Made by a program: the position numbers and the translations under genes. A DNA stretch of 64,000 nt from contig NZ_FNQN01000001.1 of assembly GCF_900107645.1 (NCBI RefSeq), positions 207,390-271,389 on the forward strand, read 5' to 3'. Within the stretch, counting starts at the first letter, position 1. The number at the start of each line of letters is the position of its first letter. Below, one piece after another: positions 18,948 through 27,400 of this stretch. The DNA is from Desulfuromusa kysingii (GTDB lineage Bacteria; Desulfobacterota; Desulfuromonadia; Desulfuromonadales; Geopsychrobacteraceae). The notes beneath the pieces were generated by a model that was not told where the DNA came from, did not search any database, and was given only the letters and a program-made list of their open reading frames with translations.

Positions 18948-19793
18948 TCAGTGGCATTTACGGCAGGTTTTGCCGTTGCTAGCATCACTGATATTCCCTT
19001 TGATATCGTCCCAGTCTTTGGGGTGTGGATTAAATCCAATAGCTCCACCTCTTGCGCTATGACAACGTAAGCAGGCATCTCCTTCCGGGTGGCAGGCTTG
19101 ACAGGAGGCCAATGACCTTCTTGCCTCACGAGCATGACCAATTGACCAGGAATGAAAATCCATACTTGCGCTGGAGTGGCAGGTGTCGCAAGAGAGGGAG
19201 CTATTGATGCCGGCATGAATCACATCGATATCCGCATCTTCAATACCTAGATCAAATGTGCGGCGATGAGATGGACTGCCAATATCATCTGTTTTAAATT
19301 GCCATGCATCATGACAGTCGCTACAGAATCGTGCTTCGTGGCAACTATTACAGCGATTCTGCCCGGATCGCGCTGCAAGGGGATGAGTCACCGAAAAATC
19401 GCTACGGTGGACGTTGTTCATGTTGTTACCAAGGTCTCCCATCTCATTGGCAAAGCCAGCCTTGTGACAATCAAGGCAGGAGCTTTGTTCGTGACAGGAA
19501 GCGCAGTCGATGGCATTTCCTTTGGCAACAGGACCGTGATTTAACGACCAGATTGGACCGTGGGTCTTGGTCTCTGGAAGCACGATTTCATCAATCAGTT
19601 CTGCGTCATGGCATTCAAGGCAGATATCGGTTTTAGGGATAATGGAATCTGCTTCACTGACGTGGCAGGTCGCGCAATCTGCATCAACGACATACTCCTC
19701 AACGTGGGCATCGTGATCAAAATCAACTGCCCAGAGTGGAGCAACCGTAGACGCCAAAAACAGAAAAAGTGACATAATTATTTTACGAGTCAT
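18948..19793 (-). CDS. Periplasmic decaheme c-type cytochrome (conduit inner subunit)
   Basis: A 281-residue protein with a Sec signal peptide (cleavage near LWAVD) and ten CxxCH motifs, several in tight pairs such as CNSCHEARFCSDCH and CQACHPEGDACLRCH. The last heme motif is at the very C-terminus. Position between the porin and the 12-heme lipoprotein fits the OmaB/ExtA role: taking electrons from periplasmic carriers and passing them through the barrel. The ten-heme count is nearer ExtA-type proteins than the eight-heme OmaB. Confidence 0.9.
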   Translation of the reverse strand: MTRKIIMSLFLFLASTVAPLWAVDFDHDAHVEEYVVDADCATCHVSEADSIIPKTDICLECHDAELIDEIVLPETKTHGPIWSLNHGPVAKGNAIDCASCHEQSSCLDCHKAGFANEMGDLGNNMNNVHRSDFSVTHPLAARSGQNRCNSCHEARFCSDCHDAWQFKTDDIGSPSHRRTFDLGIEDADIDVIHAGINSSLSCDTCHSSASMDFHSWSIGHAREARRSLASCQACHPEGDACLRCHSARGGAIGFNPHPKDWDDIKGNISDASNGKTCRKCH

Positions 19794-19807
19794 AATGGCG
19801 CTCCTTG

Positions 19808-21040
19808 TTAAAATTTAATGTTCAGGCGGAGGATGCCGCGATTGTAGTAATCCCAGAGGTCACTCTCGATGTACTCGTATTTAGCGGTGAGATTCATCGT
19901 GGCGCTGAGATCATATTTTCCATCCACCCAAATCCGTGTGCTGGTGGTTTCATTTTGGTCAGAATCATCGGTGTTGAAATAAGCGATATCGCGTTCCAGG
20001 ACGTCAATATTGGCACCTAATCCACCTCTGAATTTGGTACAGAATTGATAATTTGCATAAGCCTTGAAACCATAGAGGTCCTGGCCATCGTCATCATTGC
20101 GGAAGGTTCCGGTCAGGTAGCCGTAGAAGCCGGACGTTCTGAGTTTTTCAACTCCAATCTCAATGACATCGGCATCTGAAAATTCCTCGTACATTTCATG
20201 GGTGATACGGCCAAAGAATTGGATGTCACGAGAAAATTTGTAAGTCAGTTCTGCCATTAACTCTTCATATTCTTCGACGGCAAAGACTGAATAGATGGAT
20301 GTCGTGGAAAAGACAGGGAGTGAGTAGAGATATTCTGTCCGTAGGGTGAATTTATTGAAGCGATATTTACCACCCAGCAATGCATAGCTGAGGCGTTCTG
20401 AGATGATGTCAAACTGCAGTTCGTTGTAGAGCCAGAGATTGTCGTTCAAATCATAATCAATATTGAATCCGAGCAATTCTTTAGCGATAAGCCCTTGATC
20501 CCACTTTTGTAGGTAGGAGATTCCAAGATCGATGCTGTTATTGGCAAATTTACCGTTAAACTCAATTCCATCAACAACATCCTTGATGTTATAGCCATCG
20601 TAATACTTAACGTCTCCACCGGCAAACAAACGGATATTATACGCGTCTGTCAATGAGTATTTGAGAGCCAGACCGTCCATCATTGATGCGCCAGCAGTCG
20701 TGGAGATGAATTGTCGCCCTAGACGAAAATCAAGATTGTTGAAAAAATCTTTCTTTTCGAGATAAGCATAATAAAGGCGACTGTCAATATCATCTTCATT
20801 ACTGAGATCGTCAGCTAACCGACCGTAGAACTTGAAATTGTAACCGGAATCGAGAAGGTCCTTCACATTCAGTTGCAAGTACTGATATGCGGGGGTGGCA
20901 GTCTCCTCATTAGCGGTGTCGTACCATTCCAAGGCCGTACTGGATCGTCCTGACAGCGATGCAGCTTCAATAGACGCCACCGGCCATGTGACCAGTAATG
21001 CGAATATCAAAACAAAGGTTATTCCCTGCCCAAATTTCAT
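19808..21040 (-). CDS. Outer-membrane beta-barrel porin of the electron conduit
   Basis: A 410-residue protein starting at ATG 21040, which has AAAGGAGG upstream; an apparent longer frame to 21142 lacks any start signal. After the signal peptide (cleavage near IEAAS) come many alternating aromatic beta-strands and a C-terminal Phe, the mark of an outer-membrane barrel. It begins the conduit operon and would sheath the periplasmic multiheme protein. It compares best in context with OmbB/ExtD-type porins. Expression probably depends on the sigma-54 promoter at 21126-21141. Confidence 0.85.
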   Translation of the reverse strand: MKFGQGITFVLIFALLVTWPVASIEAASLSGRSSTALEWYDTANEETATPAYQYLQLNVKDLLDSGYNFKFYGRLADDLSNEDDIDSRLYYAYLEKKDFFNNLDFRLGRQFISTTAGASMMDGLALKYSLTDAYNIRLFAGGDVKYYDGYNIKDVVDGIEFNGKFANNSIDLGISYLQKWDQGLIAKELLGFNIDYDLNDNLWLYNELQFDIISERLSYALLGGKYRFNKFTLRTEYLYSLPVFSTTSIYSVFAVEEYEELMAELTYKFSRDIQFFGRITHEMYEEFSDADVIEIGVEKLRTSGFYGYLTGTFRNDDDGQDLYGFKAYANYQFCTKFRGGLGANIDVLERDIAYFNTDDSDQNETTSTRIWVDGKYDLSATMNLTAKYEYIESDLWDYYNRGILRLNIKF

Positions 21041-21125
21041 GATGCCTCCTTTAGTTGATGGCTTGATACAGATGGATTTATGTATTGCGAACCGGTTTAG
21101 AGTATTCATCTGTATTTGGTCTATC

Positions 21126-21141
21126 AGCAAGACGTGCGCCA
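21126..21141 (-). promoter_or_regulatory. Sigma-54-type promoter for the conduit operon
   Basis: On the minus strand the sequence is TGGCGCACGTCTTGCT: GG and GC are separated by exactly ten bases and TTGCT is conserved, matching TGGCACG-N4-TTGCW at all but two positions. It lies about 86 bases upstream of the porin ATG. Confidence 0.65.
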
Positions 21142-21216
21142 AAATCGAAAACTGTTAAAAAGTACCCAAAAAACAGTTGGTTAGCTTATCGTTGTCGGAT
21201 GGTTGGTACAATGAGT

Positions 21217-21274
21217 CAGATCCAATATGGGGAATTCACCAGATTGAACTGGTGGAATCCCCATATTGGATCTG
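21217..21274. repeat. 26-bp imperfect inverted repeat (possible activator site)
   Basis: Arms 21217-21242 and 21249-21274 pair over 26 positions with two mismatches around a 6-base loop. There is no T run, so it is not an ordinary terminator. Lying about 100-150 bases upstream of the minus-strand sigma-54 promoter, it is placed like an enhancer site for an NtrC-type activator; a transposon remnant is the alternative. Confidence 0.75.
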
Positions 21275-21494
21275 TGGATTTAATCGTAAGACGGGATGTG
21301 TAGTGAACAACATTTCTGTCTGAAGATATTTTTGTTAAGTTCTTCAGCGGTCGCTAGATTATTGATAATGACGCCTCCACTTTGTGACCCTTTTCGGTGA
21401 TTTGCCCAAATTTTATTGGTGAATTTCCTAACTTCATCAATTCTGATTGGATTTATTCCGGTTTAAACTCTGCCATCATGCTGCTTTCATGATC

Positions 21495-21510
21495 TGGAAC
21501 GGCTCTTGCT
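21495..21510 (+). promoter_or_regulatory. Sigma-54-type promoter for the REC-PilZ gene
   Basis: TGGAACGGCTCTTGCT matches TGGCACG-N4-TTGCW with one deviation and exact GG-N10-GC spacing. It lies about 58 bases before ATG 21568. Confidence 0.65.
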
Positions 21511-21567
21511 CTGTTACTTTTGGGGTTGATTATATTATCGCTTCAAATTGATTGGACGGGATGTTCA

Positions 21568-22269
21568 ATGGGTGGAGTTGTCAAACACATTCAAATGATT
21601 TGCGATGAAATGGTTATGCTATTGGCTGTTTCTAGAGCCTACCGTGATAATACGGTGAATGTCGTTGCGGCTACCAATATTGAAGAGGCTCTAACGCAGA
21701 CGCAGACCTATGACTTCAGCCTGTTTCTCTTGGATCTTGACATCAAGGATGGTTGTGCATTTCAGGTGCTTGAATGGATGACCCGCCATTTTCCAGATAG
21801 ACCGGCCCTCCTTATGACAACCGCGGATTCTCAATCTGCACAGTTGGTTGAAAAGATCAATGAGGTGCGACCACAAAGTTGTTGGCATATTTTGGAGAAA
21901 CCATTTGTTTATAAAAAGCTGGTCGGATTCATCGATAGTGCTTTGCAACTTGCTGAGGAAAGTTTTGATTCAGACTCGCAATATCAATTGTCTGAATGTT
22001 TGGAAAGACGTCATTGCCATAGAATTTTACGTTTTGCGCGAGCCAAAATTCCCTGTGTTACAGATACCGGTCTGTCATCTCTTCATCATCCCCTTTTTGC
22101 CAATCTGGTTGATATTTCCATCGGTGGAATGAGTGTAACGACCGATGAAGCGTTGGTCCCTGGAGAGACTATTTATTTTGATGAGACGTTTATGCATCAA
22201 TCAGGTACGGTTGTTTGGTGCCGTTTACAAATAGAGCACCTTTATCATTCCGGGATCAAGTTTTCTTGA
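21568..22269 (+). CDS. Receiver-PilZ domain protein
   Basis: A 233-residue soluble protein. The first 120 residues resemble a response-regulator receiver (phospho-Asp candidate in SLFLLDLDIKDG, Lys in EKPFVYKK), though the N-terminal acidic pair is not clear. The C-terminal 90 residues are PilZ-like: an Arg-rich entry (ERRHCHRILRF) and the DISIGGMSV motif, which bind cyclic di-GMP. I used ATG 21568. It probably links cyclic di-GMP and phosphorylation signals to surface or motility behaviour, and may be co-regulated with the conduit. Confidence 0.75.
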   Translation: MGGVVKHIQMICDEMVMLLAVSRAYRDNTVNVVAATNIEEALTQTQTYDFSLFLLDLDIKDGCAFQVLEWMTRHFPDRPALLMTTADSQSAQLVEKINEVRPQSCWHILEKPFVYKKLVGFIDSALQLAEESFDSDSQYQLSECLERRHCHRILRFARAKIPCVTDTGLSSLHHPLFANLVDISIGGMSVTTDEALVPGETIYFDETFMHQSGTVVWCRLQIEHLYHSGIKFS

Positions 22270-22339
22270 ACTGACTGGCGGTTGACCTGATCCTGTGAGT
22301 AAAACTCACCCCACCTCAAGGCTTTTTATGATATCTTTG

Positions 22340-22365
22340 GGCGAATAAGTTATAAATACTTCGCC
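22340..22365. repeat. Small inverted repeat before the kinase gene
   Basis: GGCGAA and TTCGCC separated by 14 bases, 63 bases upstream of the kinase start. It could be an operator; nothing more supports it. Confidence 0.3.
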
Positions 22366-22427
22366 TTGGGGTTTTAATTTAAAACGCGTGCGACTAAGCG
22401 TTGCATATATCTAAATGGTGGTGCTTC

Positions 22428-24248
22428 ATGAAGCGTCAAGTTCTTTGGGGACTTCTGATGATGTTGATCTGTTTCCTGATCGGTGGTTCTTATATTATTT
22501 ACGCCATCGGGGATACGACCAGCCAATTGGAACGTGCAGTGACACTGCACCATGCTCATGATGCGATCAGGGGGCTGCAACTTGGGATAGAGCGGGTCCA
22601 GGGTCAATTAAGACTGCAGGCTGATCCTAGGGCGAGGGATCTTGCTTTATTGCAAACGGATGTAGTCGGTATAAAAAATAAGATAATAAGTTGTTTTCAT
22701 TGTGAATATTCTGTAGAAGCGTTACATCAGCTTGACCATATTATGGTTTTAAAGGATGATTATCTTGGCCTGATTCACCGGTTGCAAGACCTTGCTCCTG
22801 GGGACGAATATCAACATTTGGTGGTTGATATTTTAAACAAAGGACCGAGTTTTAGCCTAGCTATCGATTCATTTCTCAAAAGTGCGTCTGAAGAATTTCC
22901 CACCCGTTCAAGGACTCTCTATAGAGACATTACCAAAGTTAAGCATCTGATCATTTTTCTGGTGATCGTCGGTCCGATTGCAATCCTCTTGTTGACAGCC
23001 TATTTTCTTAAGCGTTTTACCGGTTCTGTTGGTGTGTTGGTGGAGGCGTCCAATATTTTGGAGAAGGGGGATCTTGACTATCGTATCGACCATGATTTGA
23101 AGTTTGAGTTCAAGCGTTTAGCCGATTCGTTTAATCGTATGAGTGCCTCTTTGAAGTTGAAACAGGATGAGCTACAGTCTGCCCAGAAACTTTATCAAGC
23201 CCTGTTTGAGACGGCCGTAGATGGTATCTTCATCCTCGATCTTGCTGCAGGCCATGAAGGGGTTATTGTTTCCGCCAATCCTGCCGCTGCAGCTATGCAT
23301 GGTCACCGGGTGGAGGAATTACCCGGGATGAATATTGCCGATTTTTCGTTTGATGATGAATGTGCTGAACGTCTTCAATGCGCGATGGCAGGCCAGTGGT
23401 TGGAATATGTTACAAAGCGAAAGAAAAAAGGTGGGGGGCGTTTCCTTGCTGAGGTCCACGTCGGTTTGCTTGATCTGACGGAAGAAAAATATGCTCTGGT
23501 TGTCAGTCGGGATATTACACAAAAGAAAAAAGAAGAGGCCGAATTACAACGAGCTAATCAGATGGTCTTGGTCGGTGAAATGGCTGCAGGACTCGCTCAT
23601 GAAATCAAGAATCCTCTGGCAGGAATCAAAGTGACTTTAGAAGTTCTGGCTGATGAACTGGATCTCAATGAAGAGGATCAGGATTTATTTGTACGGGTGA
23701 TTAATGAGACCCACCGGGTCGAAAGGTTGTTGAAAGGTTTGTTAAACTATGCACGTCCACCACAACTGCATTATGAATGGTTCGATTTGAATAAGCTCCT
23801 CGACGATTCGATTCAAAATATCTCCATTACTGGAAAAACTTCATCTGCGGGTAAGATTGAGTTTGCCAGAGACCTCGCCCCACAACTCCCTTCACTCGAA
23901 GCGGATACGGCTCAATTACGACAGGTGATTCTGAATATATTTCTCAATGCCATCGAAGCGATGCCTGAAGGCGGGGAGGTGCAGGTCTCCACCCGCGCAA
24001 GAGATGACGAATTTGTTGAAATTATTATAAAAGACAACGGAAAAGGGATTCCTGAAGGGGTGTTAGCAAATATTTTTCAACCTTTTATGACAACAAAATC
24101 GAAAGGGAGTGGGTTGGGGCTTGCTATCTGTAAGAGAATTATCGAAGAGCATGGGGGGACGATTACAGCGCATGCTCTCGCAGGTTCAGGCACCCAGTTT
24201 ACGATTGTTTTACCATGTAAGCGCCAACGCCGGGAGGCTTTGTCATGA
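22428..24248 (+). CDS. Membrane sensor histidine kinase
   Basis: A 606-residue kinase beginning at ATG 22428. Order: transmembrane helix (about 7-30), periplasmic domain (about 31-185), second helix (about 186-205), HAMP (about 206-260), PAS (about 270-385), HisKA with the phospho-His in GLAHEIKNPLAG, and HATPase with DNGKGIPEG and GSGLGLAIC. The stop overlaps the next gene by four bases (ATGA), so it forms an operon with the NtrC-type regulator, its obvious partner. Confidence 0.92.
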   Translation: MKRQVLWGLLMMLICFLIGGSYIIYAIGDTTSQLERAVTLHHAHDAIRGLQLGIERVQGQLRLQADPRARDLALLQTDVVGIKNKIISCFHCEYSVEALHQLDHIMVLKDDYLGLIHRLQDLAPGDEYQHLVVDILNKGPSFSLAIDSFLKSASEEFPTRSRTLYRDITKVKHLIIFLVIVGPIAILLLTAYFLKRFTGSVGVLVEASNILEKGDLDYRIDHDLKFEFKRLADSFNRMSASLKLKQDELQSAQKLYQALFETAVDGIFILDLAAGHEGVIVSANPAAAAMHGHRVEELPGMNIADFSFDDECAERLQCAMAGQWLEYVTKRKKKGGGRFLAEVHVGLLDLTEEKYALVVSRDITQKKKEEAELQRANQMVLVGEMAAGLAHEIKNPLAGIKVTLEVLADELDLNEEDQDLFVRVINETHRVERLLKGLLNYARPPQLHYEWFDLNKLLDDSIQNISITGKTSSAGKIEFARDLAPQLPSLEADTAQLRQVILNIFLNAIEAMPEGGEVQVSTRARDDEFVEIIIKDNGKGIPEGVLANIFQPFMTTKSKGSGLGLAICKRIIEEHGGTITAHALAGSGTQFTIVLPCKRQRREALS

Positions 24249-25642
24249 GAAAGAAGGGGCGGATTTTACTGCTTGATGATGATGAACTGATCATCTCCAT
24301 GCTCTCCAGAGCATTACGCAAAGAGGGTTATGAAACCCAACTGTTGCACAGTTCGGAGATGGCGGTTGAGAAGATTATTGCCTGGCAGCCGGACATGATG
24401 TTTCTCGATATTGAACTGGGAGAAGAGTTGGATGGTCTTGATATCCTGAGAATGTTACAGGCTGAGCGTATCAACTTTCCGGTGGTGATGTTGACAGGTG
24501 ATGACTCCAGTGATTCTGCTATCAAGGCGCTTCGTTATGGCGCTTCGGATTATCTGCATAAACCATTCAATGTTGAAGAGGTCAAAATCGTTGTCGATCG
24601 AATTCTGAAGAATTCTCGAATGCAGGACGAAATTGATTATCTGAAAAGGGCTCAAGTTGAAAAGAATGGGCAACCATTCATCGGTGAATCTGCCGCTATT
24701 ATCCAACTGTTAGATGATGCTCGCAAGATTGCGACCGCTGGAGTGAGTTCCATTTTAATCACCGGTAAGTCAGGGACTGGGAAAGAGGTTCTGGCACGTA
24801 ATCTTCACCATTGGCGGTTTGCAGAACAGCAAGGTTTTGAGACCGTCCCTTTTATTGCGATCAACTGTACTGCGCTGCCTGAAAACTTGATTGAGGGTGA
24901 GTTGTTCGGTCATGTTAAAGGGGCCTTCACCGATGCCAAAAGCGATAAAAAAGGGGTCTTTGAGCTTGCTAATGGCGGCACTCTGCTGTTGGATGAGATC
25001 GGCGATATGCGGCCTGACTTACAGGGGAAATTGTTGCGGGTTCTGGAAGAGAGGACCGTCCGTCGAGTGGGGGGCAAGGTCGATTTGCCGATTGACGTCA
25101 CGATTATTGCTTCGACCAACCGTGATCTGAAAAAATTGGTTGCCGAAGGGCTGTTCCGTGAAGATCTTTATTATCGCCTCAGCTCTTTCTTTATTAATAT
25201 TCCCCCGCTTTGCGAGCGTGAAACGGATGTGATCCGACTGACAGAATATTTTCTGCAGAAATTTGCCCAAAAATACTCGAAGAAGCAGGTCAAAACTCTT
25301 GCTAAAGAAGCTGAAGAGCTTATGCTGGAATACCTTTGGCCAGGCAATGTGCGAGAACTGCGCAATGTCATTGAACGCTGTGTCGTTATGGAGAGTGCAC
25401 CCGTGCTCGGAGTGGAATGTTTGCCGTTGGATATTGGTGGGCGGAAGGCTGACTCGATAGAGCGGCGGAAGAAGTTTCAGATTTTACTGCCAGAAGAGGG
25501 TATCTCTCTGGAAGAGGTGGAGAGAGAATATCTGCAGTTAGCGTTGGAGCGAACCAACAACAATATGACTAAGGCGGCAAAGCTGTTGAAAGTCAGTTAC
25601 GATGTTTTCCGTTATCAGGCAAAAAAGTATAATCTTCTGTAA
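24245..25642 (+). CDS. Sigma-54-dependent response regulator (NtrC family)
   Basis: A 465-residue activator. Receiver (about 5-120) has DDDEL, phospho-Asp in MFLDIELG and Lys in HKPFN. The AAA+ domain (about 145-370) has Walker A (GKSGTGKE), the sigma-54 contact loop GAFTDA (variant of GAFTGA) in ELFGHVKGAFTDA, and the Walker B GTLLLDEIGDM. A Fis-type HTH closes it (NMTKAAKLLKVSYDVF). It is paired with the preceding kinase and is the natural candidate to activate the two sigma-54 promoters at 21.1-21.5 kb; that link is inference. Confidence 0.93.
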   Translation: MRKKGRILLLDDDELIISMLSRALRKEGYETQLLHSSEMAVEKIIAWQPDMMFLDIELGEELDGLDILRMLQAERINFPVVMLTGDDSSDSAIKALRYGASDYLHKPFNVEEVKIVVDRILKNSRMQDEIDYLKRAQVEKNGQPFIGESAAIIQLLDDARKIATAGVSSILITGKSGTGKEVLARNLHHWRFAEQQGFETVPFIAINCTALPENLIEGELFGHVKGAFTDAKSDKKGVFELANGGTLLLDEIGDMRPDLQGKLLRVLEERTVRRVGGKVDLPIDVTIIASTNRDLKKLVAEGLFREDLYYRLSSFFINIPPLCERETDVIRLTEYFLQKFAQKYSKKQVKTLAKEAEELMLEYLWPGNVRELRNVIERCVVMESAPVLGVECLPLDIGGRKADSIERRKKFQILLPEEGISLEEVEREYLQLALERTNNNMTKAAKLLKVSYDVFRYQAKKYNLL

Positions 25643-25682
25643 TCGTTCGTCGGGCGGGGCGATGCACCAGATTATGGCTGTG

Positions 25683-26729
25683 TCAAGGTTTGGATGCATC
25701 CTGAATCGGAGCGTCAGAACTGAGCAGGATCGCCATCCAGCGAGTTGAATCATTCACTTCCAGCGCAATTTTGACCACCATCGTCAGCGGCACGGAAAGT
25801 AACATCCCAACCGGACCGAGAACCCAACCCCAGAAAACTAAAGAGATAAAGATAACTAAGGCTGAGAGCCCCAGTTTCTGTCCCATCATTCTAGGCTCAA
25901 CGACATTTCCCATAACCACATTTGTAACCAGATAGAGGGCTGCAACCAGCAAGGAGTGGATTGGCCCTAGCTGAACAACCGCAAGCAGAAGGGCTGGAAT
26001 TGCCGCAATGATGGAACCGATATTGGGAACGTAATTGAGGAGAAATGCAATCATTCCCCAGAGTGGCGCATAGTCGAGCCCGAGGAACAATAGGCCGATA
26101 GTGACGACCAGACCGGTGCCGATACTGACGATGGTTTTAATCACCAGATACTGACGGACACTGGTGGAAAATTTTTCAAAAGAGGCCAGCGAGGAGTCAG
26201 CATCAGGGAGCGCTGCGCGGAGTTTATTGGGCATGCCTGCAGCTTCGAAAAGGATGAAAACGACAGTCAGTAGAATCATGAAAGAGTTGGTCAGGACTCC
26301 TCCCGCTGTTGCCAGCATACTGGCCGCAGACTGCATGATTGATCCCGGATCAAAGTGTTCGAGTAGGATCTGCTTTGATATTTTAATCCCCAGTTTGTCA
26401 AACCAGTCAATCATGATCAGGGTTTGAACCCGGAGTTTTTCTTGATAGACAGGGAGTTCATTGGTGAAGTCGTTGACTGAAGTTCCAATCAGAGTCACTA
26501 CTACCAAGCCGCCAAGCATGACAACGCTGATGACCAGTAACAGCGCAATCGGAGCCGGAATCTTACGTTGTTGCAACCAGAAAAACGGGCCTGCGCAGAT
26601 CACCGAAATAAAGAAAGCGAGGAGAAACGGGACCAGAAGTGCCTGGGCTGTTTTAAGTCCAGCAATGATGATGATCAGTGCGGCTAAGGTCAGAACGAAT
26701 CCGGCACCCTTGTTTTCAGATCTGGTCAT
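25683..26729 (-). CDS. AI-2E family transporter
   Basis: A 348-residue inner-membrane protein with about seven or eight helices and the family motifs in FLLNYVPNIGSIIA and VVEPRMMGQKLGLS. Members include putative AI-2 exporters and Na+/H+ antiporters, so substrate is unclear. It converges on the regulator gene and stands alone. Confidence 0.85.
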   Translation of the reverse strand: MTRSENKGAGFVLTLAALIIIIAGLKTAQALLVPFLLAFFISVICAGPFFWLQQRKIPAPIALLLVISVVMLGGLVVVTLIGTSVNDFTNELPVYQEKLRVQTLIMIDWFDKLGIKISKQILLEHFDPGSIMQSAASMLATAGGVLTNSFMILLTVVFILFEAAGMPNKLRAALPDADSSLASFEKFSTSVRQYLVIKTIVSIGTGLVVTIGLLFLGLDYAPLWGMIAFLLNYVPNIGSIIAAIPALLLAVVQLGPIHSLLVAALYLVTNVVMGNVVEPRMMGQKLGLSALVIFISLVFWGWVLGPVGMLLSVPLTMVVKIALEVNDSTRWMAILLSSDAPIQDASKP

Positions 26730-26820
26730 TGACGTTTCTACCTGAAAAGTTTTGATGAAAAAGGATACTCATCAATAAACAGCAAGAACAAAAACTTGTC
26801 AATTCATTCCAGCAGATAAT

Positions 26821-27243
26821 TTATGCGACTGAGCAACGTAAAAGTTTTATCCCACTGCGGAAGCTGACTTCCATTTTGTTGGGTTTGATGGTGTTGACGA
26901 CACAGCCAAGACCAAAGGTTGGATGTTGGATGACGTCTCCACAATTGGCCACCATTTTGATGTTGTACGGGGTTGCATTGGCGGCGTCAGCTGAGCTGAT
27001 CTGGTCTTCCCATGCGGCCTCTATTTTGTTAACTTTTACCGATTTAGACGCGGCTGTTTTGTTTCTGACAGCGGTCTTTTTAGGGCTGGCATTACGGTAA
27101 TTATGGGTTCCATTGCAGGTATTGCAAACGACTCGCGCAACCGTGTCTCCAACCATGGCGACGATCGTGTGATTGGTGATGTCTTTACATTTTGTGCATT
27201 TGGAGGTGATGTGATCACCTGCCGAATATTTCTTGTTTGGCAT
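26821..27243 (-). CDS. Zinc-ribbon protein with UvrD-type Tudor-like C-terminus
   Basis: A 140-residue protein. The N-terminus has two Cys pairs (CTKC and CNTC, about residues 16-44), a zinc ribbon. A basic low-complexity linker follows, then about residues 100-138 (GDVIQHPTFGLGCVVNTI, ending in a strand with MEVSF) resemble the Tudor-like domain at the C-terminus of UvrD/PcrA helicases, which contacts RNA polymerase. Nucleic acid or polymerase binding is therefore plausible. I do not know a characterised homologue. Confidence 0.7.
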   Translation of the reverse strand: MPNKKYSAGDHITSKCTKCKDITNHTIVAMVGDTVARVVCNTCNGTHNYRNASPKKTAVRNKTAASKSVKVNKIEAAWEDQISSADAANATPYNIKMVANCGDVIQHPTFGLGCVVNTIKPNKMEVSFRSGIKLLRCSVA

Positions 27244-27351
27244 TTGTTCTCCTCGGGGAAAAGGCGTCAGTTTTACCTTGCCGCAAAGAGCCTGTCAATT
27301 CTTCTTTGTGTTTTGCCACAAATCAAATTCAGAATTGCCCTGTTATATAAA

Positions 27352-27393
27352 AGAGAGACCTGGTTGATGCTGTTTTATCTGGGAGTCTCTCTC
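27352..27393 (-). terminator. Rho-independent terminator of the HDOD-EAL gene
   Basis: An AGAGAGAC / GTCTCTCT stem with flanking pairs and a T run in the minus direction, eight bases past the stop codon. Confidence 0.65.
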
Positions 27394-27400
27394 CCCAATT

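Larger units (their letters stand above)
21041..21567. other. Divergent regulatory region of the conduit and REC-PilZ genes
   Basis: 527 bases holding no gene. It contains a sigma-54-type promoter on each strand, facing away from each other, and a long inverted repeat between. An additional repeat, AACTGTT / AACAGTT, lies about 21150-21180. The layout is that of a shared activator-controlled intergenic region. Confidence 0.7.

Noticed and set aside
19808-21142. Longer porin start at 21142
   Set aside because: The extra N-terminal residues are not signal-like and lack SD; ATG 21040 has a strong SD and a proper signal peptide.
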